A stretch of 64,000 nucleotides of DNA from Draconibacterium mangrovi_A (GCF_037646455.1 NZ_JBBIXN010000001.1:1178001-1242000), one strand, 5' to 3'. Shown: positions 24,896 to 34,127, numbered from the stretch's first letter. Notes: a model not told the origin generated them from the sequence alone. Numbers and translations: made by a program.

Positions 24896-27124
24896 ATGAT
24901 CGCCTTGCCTTCCATAAACAAAAAAGATATTGTCCAGTCTGTACTAAATAGTTACTCGCAGGTATTTTTCTCGACCTCAAATTTACTGGCAGTGCTACTA
25001 ATCATCATTAGTTTTTTTGATTACGGGGCCGGTATCGGAGGGCTTTTATCTGTGCTGATAGCCAACCTGCTGGCCTGGGGATTGGGTTATAACAAATACT
25101 TGATCAGCTCCGGACTTTACGGGTACAACGCACTATTGGTCGGCTTGGGAGTTGGGCTTTTTTATCAGCCTTCCGTTGAAGTTTATGTGCTGATCATTAT
25201 TGCTGCGGTTCTGACCTTTTTCATTACCATCGTTTTTCAGGGCGTACTGGGTAAATACGGATTGCCCTATTTAAGTATACCCTTCCTTTTTGGAATCTGG
25301 ATCGTGGCCTTGTCTGGAGGCGATCTGTCGGCACTGAATATCAGTGAACGCGGTATTTTTACATACAACGAACTGTATGCTTTGGGCGGACAAAATTTTG
25401 TGGACTTTTACGACTTCCTGGAAAAACACATATCCAATTCCTTTGTCAGGATCTATTTTCACTCGCTGGGAGCAATTTTCTTCCAAACGCATTTGTTGGC
25501 GGGTATTATCATTGCTATCGGATTGCTGATCTATTCTCGAATTACTTTCGTACTTTCCATCCTTGGATTTTCGGTGGCCTTCCTTTTTTACCAGCTGGTA
25601 GGCATCGAATTCAGTTCGCTGGGCTACACCTTTATTGGCTTTAATTATGTACTTACTGCCATAGCACTCGGCGGCTACTACCTCGTTCCGGGGCGTATAA
25701 GTTTTGGCTGGATCGTACTGATGTTGCCGGCAGTAGTTTTGATCACCACCAGTACACAACAGATATTTATTTTGCTAAAAATTTCGGCTTATTCACTACC
25801 TTTTAACATTGTTGTTTTAATGTTTTTGTACGCACTAAAACTGCGTGAAAAACGACCGCGAAAACTTTTGGAAACTCCGGTACAGTTAGGCAAACCCGAA
25901 AAAAATCTTTACCTGTATTCGGGCAACTTAAAACGATTTCCTGCCGCTTACCCGGTATCGGCTACTTTGCCGTTTTTAGGCGAATGGACCGTCAGCCAGG
26001 GACACAGTGGAGAACACACCCACAAAGGTGCCTGGCGACATGCCTGGGATTTTGTGATCACTGATAGAAAAGGGGAACAGTACAAAGGTTCAGGCGATTT
26101 TCATGAAGACTATTTCTGCTTTGGAAAGGCGGTACTCGCTCCTTTTAACGGTACAGTGGTTGAAGCTGTAAACCACACCGAAGATAACATCATCGGAGAT
26201 GTAAACACCAAAGAAAACTGGGGAAATACAGTCATTATCAAACACAACGATTACCTGTATGCCAAACTCAGTCACTTGAAATACCTCTCCCTGGAAGTTA
26301 AAGCAGGCGACCAGGTAAAAAAGGGTCAACTGCTGGGCCGATGCGGAAATTCAGGGCGGTCGCCTTATCCGCATTTACACTTTCAGTTTCAGCTTACACC
26401 TTATATCGGCTCGGTAACACTCGATTATCCTTTTGGCAATTATCTGCTGAAAGAAAATAGAGGTTATGCACAAAAGAATTTCGAGTTCCCAAAGAAAGAA
26501 GACATCGTTGTCAATCCGGCTAAGAATGAGTTGCTTTCAAAAGCGCTGCACTTTATTCCGGGTCAGCGAATGCAGATTCATGTGGAAGTTGATTCTCCCA
26601 AAGATAGGTGGCGAAAAATGGCCGGCGATTTTTCGTGGCTGGTACAGACTGATTTATATAACAACACCTTTATTAAATGCGAAAAAGACACGGGATTGGC
26701 TTATCTGCACAATAATGACGAGCTTCATTATTTTACCAACTTTACGGGCACCAAATATTCGCCGCTATTCTGGTTTTTTGTGGCATTGTTCAAAGTTCCT
26801 ATAGGCTTTTTACCCAACAGCAGAATCAACGACTCCATCCCAATTAACCTGATGTTTTCAGGAGTCCTGAAATTCTTGCAGGATTTTGTGGCACCCATTT
26901 ATCTCTTCCTGAACATCGATTATCTGCTGGTGATGAAAGATGCCGGCGACATTCTTTCGTCGGGCGATGTGGAGATGAAGGCTGAAATCAACAAAAAGAT
27001 TCTCGGAAAAACTGTAAATACTTACGAAATGGGCATCAAAATCTCGCAGGAAAATGTAGTTCAGGTTTCAGTGAATTTTAACGAAGCAAAGATCAACATA
27101 ACATGTCAAAACGAATTGGAATAA
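24896..27124 (+). CDS. Urea-transporter-type channel fused to M23 metallopeptidase domain
   Basis: This 742-residue membrane protein starts with a urea-transporter domain (about 1-320), with both inverted-repeat signatures visible: SSGLYGYNALLVGLGVG and TFIGFNYVLTAIALGG. A linker leads to an M23/LytM-type domain (about 350-505), with candidate zinc ligands His374/His376 and Asp385 and the HLH motif at His493/His495. The remaining 240 residues are unassigned and contain further hydrophobic stretches. UT proteins form channels for urea and similar small amides; M23 enzymes cut peptidoglycan or other Gly-containing peptides. ATG follows the preceding TAA directly, indicating translational coupling. 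The two halves may export and trim a small product. Confidence 0.9.
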   Translation: MIALPSINKKDIVQSVLNSYSQVFFSTSNLLAVLLIIISFFDYGAGIGGLLSVLIANLLAWGLGYNKYLISSGLYGYNALLVGLGVGLFYQPSVEVYVLIIIAAVLTFFITIVFQGVLGKYGLPYLSIPFLFGIWIVALSGGDLSALNISERGIFTYNELYALGGQNFVDFYDFLEKHISNSFVRIYFHSLGAIFFQTHLLAGIIIAIGLLIYSRITFVLSILGFSVAFLFYQLVGIEFSSLGYTFIGFNYVLTAIALGGYYLVPGRISFGWIVLMLPAVVLITTSTQQIFILLKISAYSLPFNIVVLMFLYALKLREKRPRKLLETPVQLGKPEKNLYLYSGNLKRFPAAYPVSATLPFLGEWTVSQGHSGEHTHKGAWRHAWDFVITDRKGEQYKGSGDFHEDYFCFGKAVLAPFNGTVVEAVNHTEDNIIGDVNTKENWGNTVIIKHNDYLYAKLSHLKYLSLEVKAGDQVKKGQLLGRCGNSGRSPYPHLHFQFQLTPYIGSVTLDYPFGNYLLKENRGYAQKNFEFPKKEDIVVNPAKNELLSKALHFIPGQRMQIHVEVDSPKDRWRKMAGDFSWLVQTDLYNNTFIKCEKDTGLAYLHNNDELHYFTNFTGTKYSPLFWFFVALFKVPIGFLPNSRINDSIPINLMFSGVLKFLQDFVAPIYLFLNIDYLLVMKDAGDILSSGDVEMKAEINKKILGKTVNTYEMGIKISQENVVQVSVNFNEAKINITCQNELE

Positions 27125-28422
27125 CGATAATATTTATAGCCATTTTTTCTGTGTTGAATGCACAGCAAAAATGGAATTACGCCGAAGTGGACAAAAAGTC
27201 GTACGAGCTTTTTCAGCAAAAGAAGTGGAAAGAATTGATTGCTTTTAACGATCAGGCCTGTGAAAAAGGCATCGAATATTTCAATCTTCAGGCGCGCACC
27301 GGGATTTCTTATTACAATCTCGGAAAATACCGGAAAGCCAGCACCTGGTTTTTCAAGGCCTGGGAAAACGACGAGAACCTGGAATGGCTGCAAGAATACC
27401 TTTACTATAGCCTTTTGTATTCCGGAAGGTACGCTGAAGCAAGTAAGCTGGCCGTGAATTTCACGCCTCAGCTAAAACAAAAAATCGATTTTCAGAAAAT
27501 GAAACCGCTCCGGATGGCCCTTGAAGGAGGCTATAGTTGGAATCCCGATATCGATCAGCTTTTAAACAGCGAACTGGATGTTGAGGCGGAAGTTGGTTCG
27601 GATTACGGCGAAGCTTTCTTTTTTAAAAATTATCATTTTGAATCGCTAGACCACAGTCACCAGATTGCCCCAGGTGTGATCCTGAATCACAATTTCACCC
27701 ACATCGGCGTTAACCGAACGGAGCAACTTTTCTGGGGTTCGCGCAACAATTTCCCAATTGACATCAGTCAAAACCAGTATTTTCTGAATCCGTTGTTTAC
27801 GCTCGGTAAATGGTATGTTTCTCCTTCAGCAAACGTTATTTGGGGCAAGTCGGATTTGGTGCTGGGGAACTACGATCCAAATACTTTTTATAATTCCAGC
27901 TTTAAATTTTCCGATCTTATATTCACTGCTTCCACCTGGACAAACCGGGGTAATTTTTCGCCGGGAGCAGAAATCAATATCGCCAACATAGCCGACGAAG
28001 GACTTACTCAGGCATCGCTTTGGCTAACCTGGTATCCGCTGTCAAACAGCAATCTTTATTTCACGCCGCGCATTTATTTCAAAAGCGATAATGAAAACAG
28101 TTTTGGCTACAACACTTTTGGATTCTCTGGTGGATTTCAGTTGGGGCAGTTCCATTTTTACGGCAACTACCTGAACGGCGAGATGAAAAACTTTATCGAG
28201 TCTGGAGGTTATGTAATAGCCAACTTCCCCGGCCGTTCAACACGAAAATACATGGGAAGCATTTATTTCCCTTTTGCGAAAAGGTACCAGTTCGTGGTGC
28301 GCTACCTCAACCAGGATGTGTTCGAAAAATATCGGGTTTACCGAAATACCGCCCTCGACAATGAAATAGAATACAGTTATATAAAACATACAATTACAGC
28401 AGGAATATCATGGACATTTTAA
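27103..28422 (+). CDS. TPR-containing outer-membrane beta-barrel protein (YaiO-like)
   Basis: This 439-residue protein has a signal peptide ending in LNAQ (about residue 20), TPR-like helices (about 25-130; ISYYNLGKYRKASTWFFKAW), and then a beta-barrel with alternating strands ending in GISWTF, the terminal Phe expected for BamA-inserted barrels. This TPR-then-barrel arrangement resembles the YaiO family. The start overlaps the preceding gene by 22 bp and the end overlaps the next gene by 13 bp. It is probably the outer-membrane exit or anchor of the operon's product. Confidence 0.82.
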   Translation: MSKRIGITIIFIAIFSVLNAQQKWNYAEVDKKSYELFQQKKWKELIAFNDQACEKGIEYFNLQARTGISYYNLGKYRKASTWFFKAWENDENLEWLQEYLYYSLLYSGRYAEASKLAVNFTPQLKQKIDFQKMKPLRMALEGGYSWNPDIDQLLNSELDVEAEVGSDYGEAFFFKNYHFESLDHSHQIAPGVILNHNFTHIGVNRTEQLFWGSRNNFPIDISQNQYFLNPLFTLGKWYVSPSANVIWGKSDLVLGNYDPNTFYNSSFKFSDLIFTASTWTNRGNFSPGAEINIANIADEGLTQASLWLTWYPLSNSNLYFTPRIYFKSDNENSFGYNTFGFSGGFQLGQFHFYGNYLNGEMKNFIESGGYVIANFPGRSTRKYMGSIYFPFAKRYQFVVRYLNQDVFEKYRVYRNTALDNEIEYSYIKHTITAGISWTF

Positions 28423-29036
28423 GGAATAAACTACTTGCCTTGCTCCTTTTTGCGGCAACGGCAACAAGCGTTTTTGCACAGTCAAATCAGGAGGCACTGG
28501 AAAATGCTTTCGGTAAAAGTTATGAATTTGAGAAAGGCGGTGATTTTTCAGCCGCCATGGATCCACTAAAAAAGGTATACGATGAATCGTCGTATGAGAT
28601 CAACCTGCGTTTGGGCTGGCTCAACTACAACGCCGGCCTTTTTGATGAATCAATCATTTTCTACAATAAAGCACAAAAACTGAAGCCCTATTCAGAAGAA
28701 GCCCGTTTTGGACTGATACTGCCCAAAGCAGCGCTGGGACGCTGGGACGAAGTGATAGACCTGTATGATAAAATACTCGAAATCAACCCGAACAATACGG
28801 TAGCGATTTACCGGCTCGGGCTGGTTTACTACGGACGAAAAGATTACGACAAAGCCTATCCGCTGTTCAAAAAGGTGGTCGATCTCTATCCATTTGGTTA
28901 CGATGGATTGCTGATGCTGGGCTGGACTTCGTATTTTCTGGGTAACTACAACCAGGCGAAGGTGCTGTTCAACAAAGTAAAACTTTATAATCCTAACGAT
29001 GCTTCGGCAAACGAGGGACTCAATCTCATCCAATAA
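28410..29036 (+). CDS. Periplasmic tetratricopeptide-repeat protein
   Basis: This 208-residue protein has a signal peptide (SVFAQ, about residue 24) followed by about five TPR-like helical hairpins; VAIYRLGLVYYGRKDYDKAYPLFKKV fits the TPR consensus W-LG-Y-A-F-A-P closely. TPRs hold protein complexes together, so it is a likely scaffold for its operon partners, especially the TPR-barrel protein whose end it overlaps. No enzymatic domain is seen. Confidence 0.85.
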   Translation: MDILRNKLLALLLFAATATSVFAQSNQEALENAFGKSYEFEKGGDFSAAMDPLKKVYDESSYEINLRLGWLNYNAGLFDESIIFYNKAQKLKPYSEEARFGLILPKAALGRWDEVIDLYDKILEINPNNTVAIYRLGLVYYGRKDYDKAYPLFKKVVDLYPFGYDGLLMLGWTSYFLGNYNQAKVLFNKVKLYNPNDASANEGLNLIQ

Positions 29037-29046
29037 AATCAATACC

Positions 29047-29838
29047 ATGAAAAAACTAATCTTATCCGCATTAATGACTGTGCTTTATTTTGGCACGTAT
29101 GCACAGGTTACACTCGATCATACCTACAACTACTCTGCAACGGTTGTGAATTTTGAAACGCTTGGTTACAAGTACTACATTATGGATGTTCCGCGCGCCG
29201 AATGCCGGATCTACAACATGGACCATTCATTGTACAAAACCATTTCATGCGCGGTTCCTTCCGGCTGCTTTCTGTTTGATGTTAAATTTCTATCTGAAAA
29301 AACATTCGATAATGATGCCGGAATTGAACTGCTTTATTCCTATTACAAATATTATTCGGGATCGGATTATTACGAATACGACAGCAAAATTATCAACGAA
29401 GATGGGAGTCAGATTGTGTTCATCGATGGCGCTTTGTACAATTACATCAACAAAACGGGTGAAAATGAATACAAACTTTTTTCGTATTGTTACAATTTTT
29501 CAATTTTCCCGGAAGTGATCTGGACCAACATTTATTCATTGCCCGGAGCTCCGCTTGTAAATGCTTCTGTTTTTGATTCGAATGAAGACTGGTCGCTGAA
29601 CGCCTATCCGAATCCGGGAATTGAGACGGTAAAAGTAGTATACTCACTTCCGGCTAACCTTTTCTCAGCAACTTTGCATCTGGTGGATAATTCAGGTCAA
29701 CCGATCAATCATTTTAATGTAGATCGATATTCCGATCATCTTGATTTAAACGTCTCATCGCTGGCCAGTGGAGTTTATTTCTATTTTATTGAGAATGAAG
29801 GACAAAAATCTCCATCTCAAAAACTGGTAATCCAATGA
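29047..29838 (+). CDS. Secreted protein with type IX secretion C-terminal domain
   Basis: The preferred start is ATG at 29047 (MKKLILSALM), giving 263 residues; the frame is open 48 bp further upstream but that part overlaps the previous gene and lacks signal character. A signal peptide (ending TYAQ) is followed by a Tyr-rich beta-rich region without a recognised family (about 20-185) and a C-terminal domain (about 190-263) with YPNPG near its start, LHLVDNSGQ, LDLNVSSLASGVYFY and KLVIQ, the marks of T9SS sorting domains. It is thus probably a cell-surface or secreted cargo. It closes the operon 10 bp after the TPR gene. Confidence 0.87.
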   Translation: MKKLILSALMTVLYFGTYAQVTLDHTYNYSATVVNFETLGYKYYIMDVPRAECRIYNMDHSLYKTISCAVPSGCFLFDVKFLSEKTFDNDAGIELLYSYYKYYSGSDYYEYDSKIINEDGSQIVFIDGALYNYINKTGENEYKLFSYCYNFSIFPEVIWTNIYSLPGAPLVNASVFDSNEDWSLNAYPNPGIETVKVVYSLPANLFSATLHLVDNSGQPINHFNVDRYSDHLDLNVSSLASGVYFYFIENEGQKSPSQKLVIQ

Positions 29839-29841
29839 AAC

Positions 29842-30861
29842 TTATGCCAGCCTGATCTTTGTTTTAGCCAGTAACCAGCTCACAAATAGAGTTACTCCGA
29901 GAATTCCGAACAGCCAGAGTGGAAAGCGATTTAGCGGCTGTGTTTGAAATATCGCAGTGGCAATATTTCCGATAATCAGCCACTGTACCACATAAATTAA
30001 AGTGATGTTTTTTCCCATCCAGGCCAGGAACTTCTCAAACAGGCTGGCCTGGTATTTTATTACGATCAAATAAAAAATACTGCTCCAGATGATTAGCAAT
30101 CCCAATGCCCAAATTCCATATTTCAATGTGTGATGATAGTAGGCCTGCAAATTAATGGTGGTATCAAAGCCCATTTTACTGAAATACATTAACAGAAAAA
30201 CAATAAGGAGAAAAGCGGAGGACGTGAACACTTTTTTCCCGGATATGAATTGCTGAATGCCGTTTTGAGCAAAAAAGAAAAAGTAACCGGCCAGCGGATA
30301 AGCCAGCCAGGGAAACAGTGGAAAATACGACCAGGAATAAGTACCGCCGATAAAAGGAGTGATGTAATTTCTCTCGGGAAAAGTGAGCCAGATGTTCATC
30401 GTACCGGTAAGTAGCAACACAGCAGCCAAAAGACCAAAAGAAACCGGAAGCTGTAATTTTTTTGGAAGCCTCTTTATCACTGCCAGAATAATGATGCTCA
30501 ATCCGGCCAGGTACAAAATATCGACACCAAAAATATATTCCCAAGAATTGTACGGCCAGTCGGCATATTTTATTTTAAGCAACAAATGAAAGTTGAGACC
30601 GATATTCAACAAAAACCCAAGTACGAATATCTTTATACCTCGCGACATATTTTGTCGGAGAGATTTTTTACTTGCCGCCACAAAATATCCCATTACCATC
30701 ATAAAAACCATGGCAGTAAAAGGCCCGCCAAGAAAAAGCGAAATCTTGCCTACTACGGATGATTGTCCCGGATAATCGATAAAAAGTTCCATGATGTGCA
30801 CCTGGATCATAAAAAAGATGGCAATTCCTTTCAGCAGGTCCGGTAATCTTAAACGCTTCAT
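29842..30861 (-). CDS. Membrane acyltransferase family protein (DUF1624/acyltransferase-3-like)
   Basis: About 339 residues from ATG 30861 (MKRLRLPDLLKGIAIFFMI); the frame continues to 30948 but would overlap the DUF2202 gene. Ten or so membrane segments are predicted. The N-terminal LPDLLKGIAIFFMIQVH segment is the usual start of this superfamily (R-x-LDxxRGxAI, with His in TM1), which acylates sugars or lipids at the membrane. It converges on the T9SS gene with a 3-bp gap. It follows the DUF2202 gene by 11 bp and thus belongs to the stress-type operon on the minus strand. Confidence 0.75.
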   Translation of the reverse strand: MKRLRLPDLLKGIAIFFMIQVHIMELFIDYPGQSSVVGKISLFLGGPFTAMVFMMVMGYFVAASKKSLRQNMSRGIKIFVLGFLLNIGLNFHLLLKIKYADWPYNSWEYIFGVDILYLAGLSIIILAVIKRLPKKLQLPVSFGLLAAVLLLTGTMNIWLTFPERNYITPFIGGTYSWSYFPLFPWLAYPLAGYFFFFAQNGIQQFISGKKVFTSSAFLLIVFLLMYFSKMGFDTTINLQAYYHHTLKYGIWALGLLIIWSSIFYLIVIKYQASLFEKFLAWMGKNITLIYVVQWLIIGNIATAIFQTQPLNRFPLWLFGILGVTLFVSWLLAKTKIRLA

Positions 30862-30872
30862 TTTTAATTCGT

Positions 30873-31532
30873 TTATCTGTTCCTGCAATTGGGGCCACCA
30901 TTGTTGCAACCGCGTCTTGCTCTTTGCTTCATCCCGTTTCCACCACAACCGGGCTGTTGCTTAGCTCCAACAATTTCAGAATAAGTTGCTGCCGATAAAA
31001 CTTTGGGTGTGTACTCTTGATCACGCATAGACAAATTGCGGGTAAATGCCCTAAGATGATTTTTTGAACCCCACAGCAGGTTTTCGTAGACTGTGGCGAT
31101 CTGTGATTCGGGTTTTGCATCAAGCAATTCCTGCAAATCTTTAATGTCCACTTCCTCAATAAAGGCTCCCACCTCGAGCGCTGCCACCAATGTTTCCGAA
31201 CCTATGGCAACCAGCGAATCGTAAAGCGCAGCCAGTTCCTGATTTTTGAACTTCCCGGGCTTCTCAAAAGCAGGATCTTCCAAATTGTAGGTTTCGAGCA
31301 GAACCCCTACCGCCTCGAAATGACGGGTTTCGCTTTGTGAAATATTACTGAATGGCCGTAACTGCCATTTCTCGTAAAGTACCGTGTAAACATCGTGCGC
31401 CAGCTTTTCCTCTTCACGCATCAATTGCAATCCTGCTTTTTCCTTTTCGCTTAAAGTGTTTGCAAACGTGGTATAAACAGAAAAAATAAACGTCAGCAAC
31501 AAAAGGCCAACATAAAACTTTAATGTCTTCAT
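30873..31532 (-). CDS. DUF2202 ferritin-like exported protein
   Basis: This 219-residue protein has a signal peptide (about 1-25) and a DUF2202 helical domain. Metal-ligand-like motifs are MREEEKLAHDVY near residue 38 and SQSETRHFEAV near residue 66, as in ferritin-like di-metal folds, repeated in the second half as LLWGSKNHLRAF. The C-terminal 25 residues are rich in Gly, Cys, Arg and Asn, with four Cys, and could bind metal. A second paralog lies directly upstream (31662-32405). DUF2202 has no settled biochemical function; a redox or metal-handling role is inferred from context. Confidence 0.85.
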   Translation of the reverse strand: MKTLKFYVGLLLLTFIFSVYTTFANTLSEKEKAGLQLMREEEKLAHDVYTVLYEKWQLRPFSNISQSETRHFEAVGVLLETYNLEDPAFEKPGKFKNQELAALYDSLVAIGSETLVAALEVGAFIEEVDIKDLQELLDAKPESQIATVYENLLWGSKNHLRAFTRNLSMRDQEYTPKVLSAATYSEIVGAKQQPGCGGNGMKQRARRGCNNGGPNCRNR

Positions 31533-31582
31533 TTCTAAGAATTTTATTTATTGTTTTGACACCGGAACAGCGAAAAACTTGT

Positions 31583-31618
31583 GCAAAAAAAGCCCCGAAT
31601 TAAAAATCCGGAGCCTTT
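31583..31618 (-). terminator. Imperfect terminator hairpin between the DUF2202 genes
   Basis: GCCCCGAATT and AATCCGGAGC (31592-31613) pair with two mismatches, and the minus-strand product is followed by seven T. It lies downstream of the 31662-32405 gene, so part of the transcripts may stop before the second DUF2202 gene. Confidence 0.6.
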
Positions 31619-31661
31619 CCTTTTCAATTACCTGTTTCAGGAAATCTTCAACTTCAATACA

Positions 31662-32405
31662 TCAGGCGTTTGGTCCTGTTCCGTTGCATTCTCCCGTTCC
31701 CGGGACAAAAGTTCCATTGCTGTCTCCGTCATCATCATTCACATTACCTTCAAGAATTTCATCATATTCTTCCTGGGAAATAACTGTTGGGGTATAGCTC
31801 TCGCCCATGCTGTTTAAAACAGCGGTAAAAGCCTTCATGTGAAATGTTGATCCACGCAACAGGTTACCGTAAACCCGTTTAATGGTTGCATCTTCAGTTG
31901 ATTCAATCAACTCCTCCAAATCGGCAATATCGTATTCTTCGATAAATGCACCGACTTTTAAAGCCTCAACCAGGCCGGCACTGCCCTGCTCGGTTAATTG
32001 CGCAAAAAGTTCAGTAAATGCTGGGTTCGAATAATTCCCTATACCTTCAACATAAGGATCTTCCAATCCAAATCCTTCAATCAAATGCAGCATGGCTGAA
32101 GTATGTGCGGTTTCGCCTTTCGAAATGTTATTAAATACAGGTATCCCGTAAACTTCATAAAACGTTACATACACATCGTGGGCAAACTTTTCTTCTTCGC
32201 GCATCAGCAAAAGTCCTTCAATTTCGGCGTCGCTTAATTCGGCCGAAAAATCACAGCTGTCGCCCAGCAGAACTGTTACTTCCGAGCTTTTTACTTCTTC
32301 ACTGGCTAAAATCTCTTCATCAACTACATCGGTTGCCGATTCTGAACAGGCATTGAAAAGCATTGCCAATCCTGCCATTAATCCAAATACAATTTTTGTT
32401 TTCAT
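31662..32405 (-). CDS. DUF2202 ferritin-like lipoprotein
   Basis: This 247-residue paralog of the 30873-31532 product has a lipoprotein signal (lipobox FNAC, Cys about 20), an acidic linker and the DUF2202 domain with LMREEEKFAHDVYVTFYEV, SKGETAHTSAM and LRGSTFHMKAF. The acidic tail (NDDDGDSNG) differs from the Cys/Gly tail of its paralog. It is 22 bp downstream of the Spy-like gene. The pair looks like a local duplication with one copy membrane-anchored. Confidence 0.87.
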   Translation of the reverse strand: MKTKIVFGLMAGLAMLFNACSESATDVVDEEILASEEVKSSEVTVLLGDSCDFSAELSDAEIEGLLLMREEEKFAHDVYVTFYEVYGIPVFNNISKGETAHTSAMLHLIEGFGLEDPYVEGIGNYSNPAFTELFAQLTEQGSAGLVEALKVGAFIEEYDIADLEELIESTEDATIKRVYGNLLRGSTFHMKAFTAVLNSMGESYTPTVISQEEYDEILEGNVNDDDGDSNGTFVPGTGECNGTGPNA

Positions 32406-32427
32406 CTTTTAAAATTTTTAAAGTTTA

Positions 32428-33027
32428 TTAATCTATCATCAATTCGGCAGAATGACTTTTGTTATTATCTAATCGAATACAATTTGCGCGTCGTCCCTGG
32501 TTCCATCCGCGATTTCCACGACCCTGTCCCTGGCCTCTGGCGTAGGTGCGATTTCCACATCCATTCCCTTGTCCGCGAAAACCGGCATTACCGTTGCCAC
32601 GACCTTGTCGATTGAAACTGGCATTTCCCCGTCTTTGGTTGTAGACCTGATTTCTGCCATTATCGAGGGAGGCCTGCAACTGATCGTATTGAAGTTGCTG
32701 TTCTTGAGTCAATAATGACTTCACTTCATTCCTGTGTGCTTCCACATTTTTCAACATTTCTGTTCTGATTTCACTTTTCTCAACGGCATTTAGTGTCGAA
32801 CGTCGTTGTTCACGTAATTCACCCATAGCTTCCTGGTGATCCGCTTCCAGTTCCTGAATGCTTTCTAATTGTTGTTCACTCAGATTCGAAATCTGAGTCA
32901 GACAAGGCAGATTCTGATTTGATTGTACCATGTTGGCTCTTCTCCAACCTTGTGCAAAAACGCTTGTTGTTGTTAATACCAGGGCAAAGAACACCCAGGC
33001 AAACTTTTGTAAGTTGCTTGTTTTCAT
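32428..33027 (-). CDS. Spy/CpxP-like periplasmic protein with Gly/Arg/Asn-rich tail
   Basis: This 199-residue exported protein has a signal peptide (ending SVFAQ) and a helical core (about 40-125) with Spy/LTXXQ character: NLSEQQLESIQELEADHQEAM and LLTQEQQLQYDQL. After residue 125 it becomes low-complexity, built of Gly, Arg, Asn and Gln (for example GQGQGRGNRG), with two Cys. Spy-like proteins are chaperones or metal-responsive sensors in the envelope. It lies in the sigma/anti-sigma operon. Confidence 0.78.
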   Translation of the reverse strand: MKTSNLQKFAWVFFALVLTTTSVFAQGWRRANMVQSNQNLPCLTQISNLSEQQLESIQELEADHQEAMGELREQRRSTLNAVEKSEIRTEMLKNVEAHRNEVKSLLTQEQQLQYDQLQASLDNGRNQVYNQRRGNASFNRQGRGNGNAGFRGQGNGCGNRTYARGQGQGRGNRGWNQGRRANCIRLDNNKSHSAELMID

Positions 33028-33109
33028 GTTTTTAGTATTTAAAATTTGTAACTTTTGTTTATTGAAACCTCCCCGACGTTCCGGGCAGATTATATCTTTT
33101 ATTTGGTTT

Positions 33110-33643
33110 TTATTCTATTCGTTTTCGTCCAAAACCGCGTCCTCTTCCTGGCAGCGATACATCTTCTTTTGTTTTTGAGAGGCTCAGGAACAATTCCTCC
33201 AGTTTTTCCTGTTGTGTACTGTCGCACTCCAACTTCATTCCCAGGTAATAATCAATTGTTTCCTTTTTCAATTCTTTATGCAATTCTCCTATTTTGTCTG
33301 AGATTGAATCGAGCATTTCTTCCGAGGGCTCGTCTTGTGCCATTTCTTCTACCATCTCTATTCGTAATCGTTCCAACTGATTTGAAATCTGACGGGCATT
33401 CTGATTGTAAGTGCGGTTTAATTCGCGAAATACATCCACCTGGTCCATACTCAAATTCAACTGGTCGCGAAAAAAACGGGTGCGTTGTTCCGATGGCATC
33501 TGAACCTGTTTCTCGGTTACTGTTTCTACTGCCTTTTTATCCTGGTGTTTATGGTACCAAAACGACAGTCCCATCGACAGGTTGGTTGCCACCAAAATAA
33601 CAATCACCCAAACCAATATGCGGTATGTATTTTTTGTTGTCAT
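33110..33643 (-). CDS. CnrX/ZraP-like membrane-anchored periplasmic sensor
   Basis: This 177-residue protein has one N-terminal membrane anchor (about 9-29) and a periplasmic helical domain (about 45-160) resembling heavy-metal resistance proteins of the CnrX/NccX/Spy group (RDQLNLSMDQVDVFRELNR; KLECDSTQQEKLEELF). A few His near the membrane (WYHKHQDK) could bind metal. The short C-terminal tail is GRGRGFGRKR. It starts 3 bp after the anti-sigma gene and so probably signals to it, as CnrX does to CnrY/CnrH. Confidence 0.8.
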   Translation of the reverse strand: MTTKNTYRILVWVIVILVATNLSMGLSFWYHKHQDKKAVETVTEKQVQMPSEQRTRFFRDQLNLSMDQVDVFRELNRTYNQNARQISNQLERLRIEMVEEMAQDEPSEEMLDSISDKIGELHKELKKETIDYYLGMKLECDSTQQEKLEELFLSLSKTKEDVSLPGRGRGFGRKRIE

Positions 33644-33646
33644 GTT

Positions 33647-34081
33647 CTATTCCATTAAGAATGTTTCGATGGGCTCCGCATCCAGTCCGTTCCAATATGG
33701 AATCATTTCCTGCTGAGCCAAGACTGTATTTGACGTTTTTGCCGAACCGCTGGCACCCAATTTTATTCCGGCGTAAATTCCAATCAATAGTACAATTGAA
33801 AACGCAACCGGCTGTAAAACTCTCACCAGCACTGGTCGGCGATTGATTACCCGTTCTGTTTCCCGATTTTCCATTTTCGCTTTCACACGGGTGTAGAAAA
33901 ACGGATTGAGCTCCGGCGTTTTTTCAGTTTCCAAAATACTGAGTGTCTTCTTCATGTCTTCAGCAAAGAGCGCGCAATCGGTGCAGTCGTTCAAATGCTC
34001 CTGAACAGCCTGCATTTCCTTTATCGGAAGCTCTTCATCGAGGAAGAAAATTAATTTACTCTGTACATCTTTACACTTCAT
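33647..34081 (-). CDS. Zinc-finger anti-sigma factor
   Basis: This 144-residue protein has an N-terminal ZAS-type domain with the zinc motif HxxxCxxC (EHLNDCTDC, about residues 28-36) and one membrane segment (about 92-110, SIVLLIGIYAGI), leaving a short periplasmic end. Such proteins hold an ECF sigma factor inactive at the membrane until a signal arrives. The gene follows the sigma gene by 46 bp. Confidence 0.9.
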   Translation of the reverse strand: MKCKDVQSKLIFFLDEELPIKEMQAVQEHLNDCTDCALFAEDMKKTLSILETEKTPELNPFFYTRVKAKMENRETERVINRRPVLVRVLQPVAFSIVLLIGIYAGIKLGASGSAKTSNTVLAQQEMIPYWNGLDAEPIETFLME

Positions 34082-34127
34082 TTTTCAGTATTTATTAGTA
34101 AGACACAATCTTTTAATTAAACTTGCG

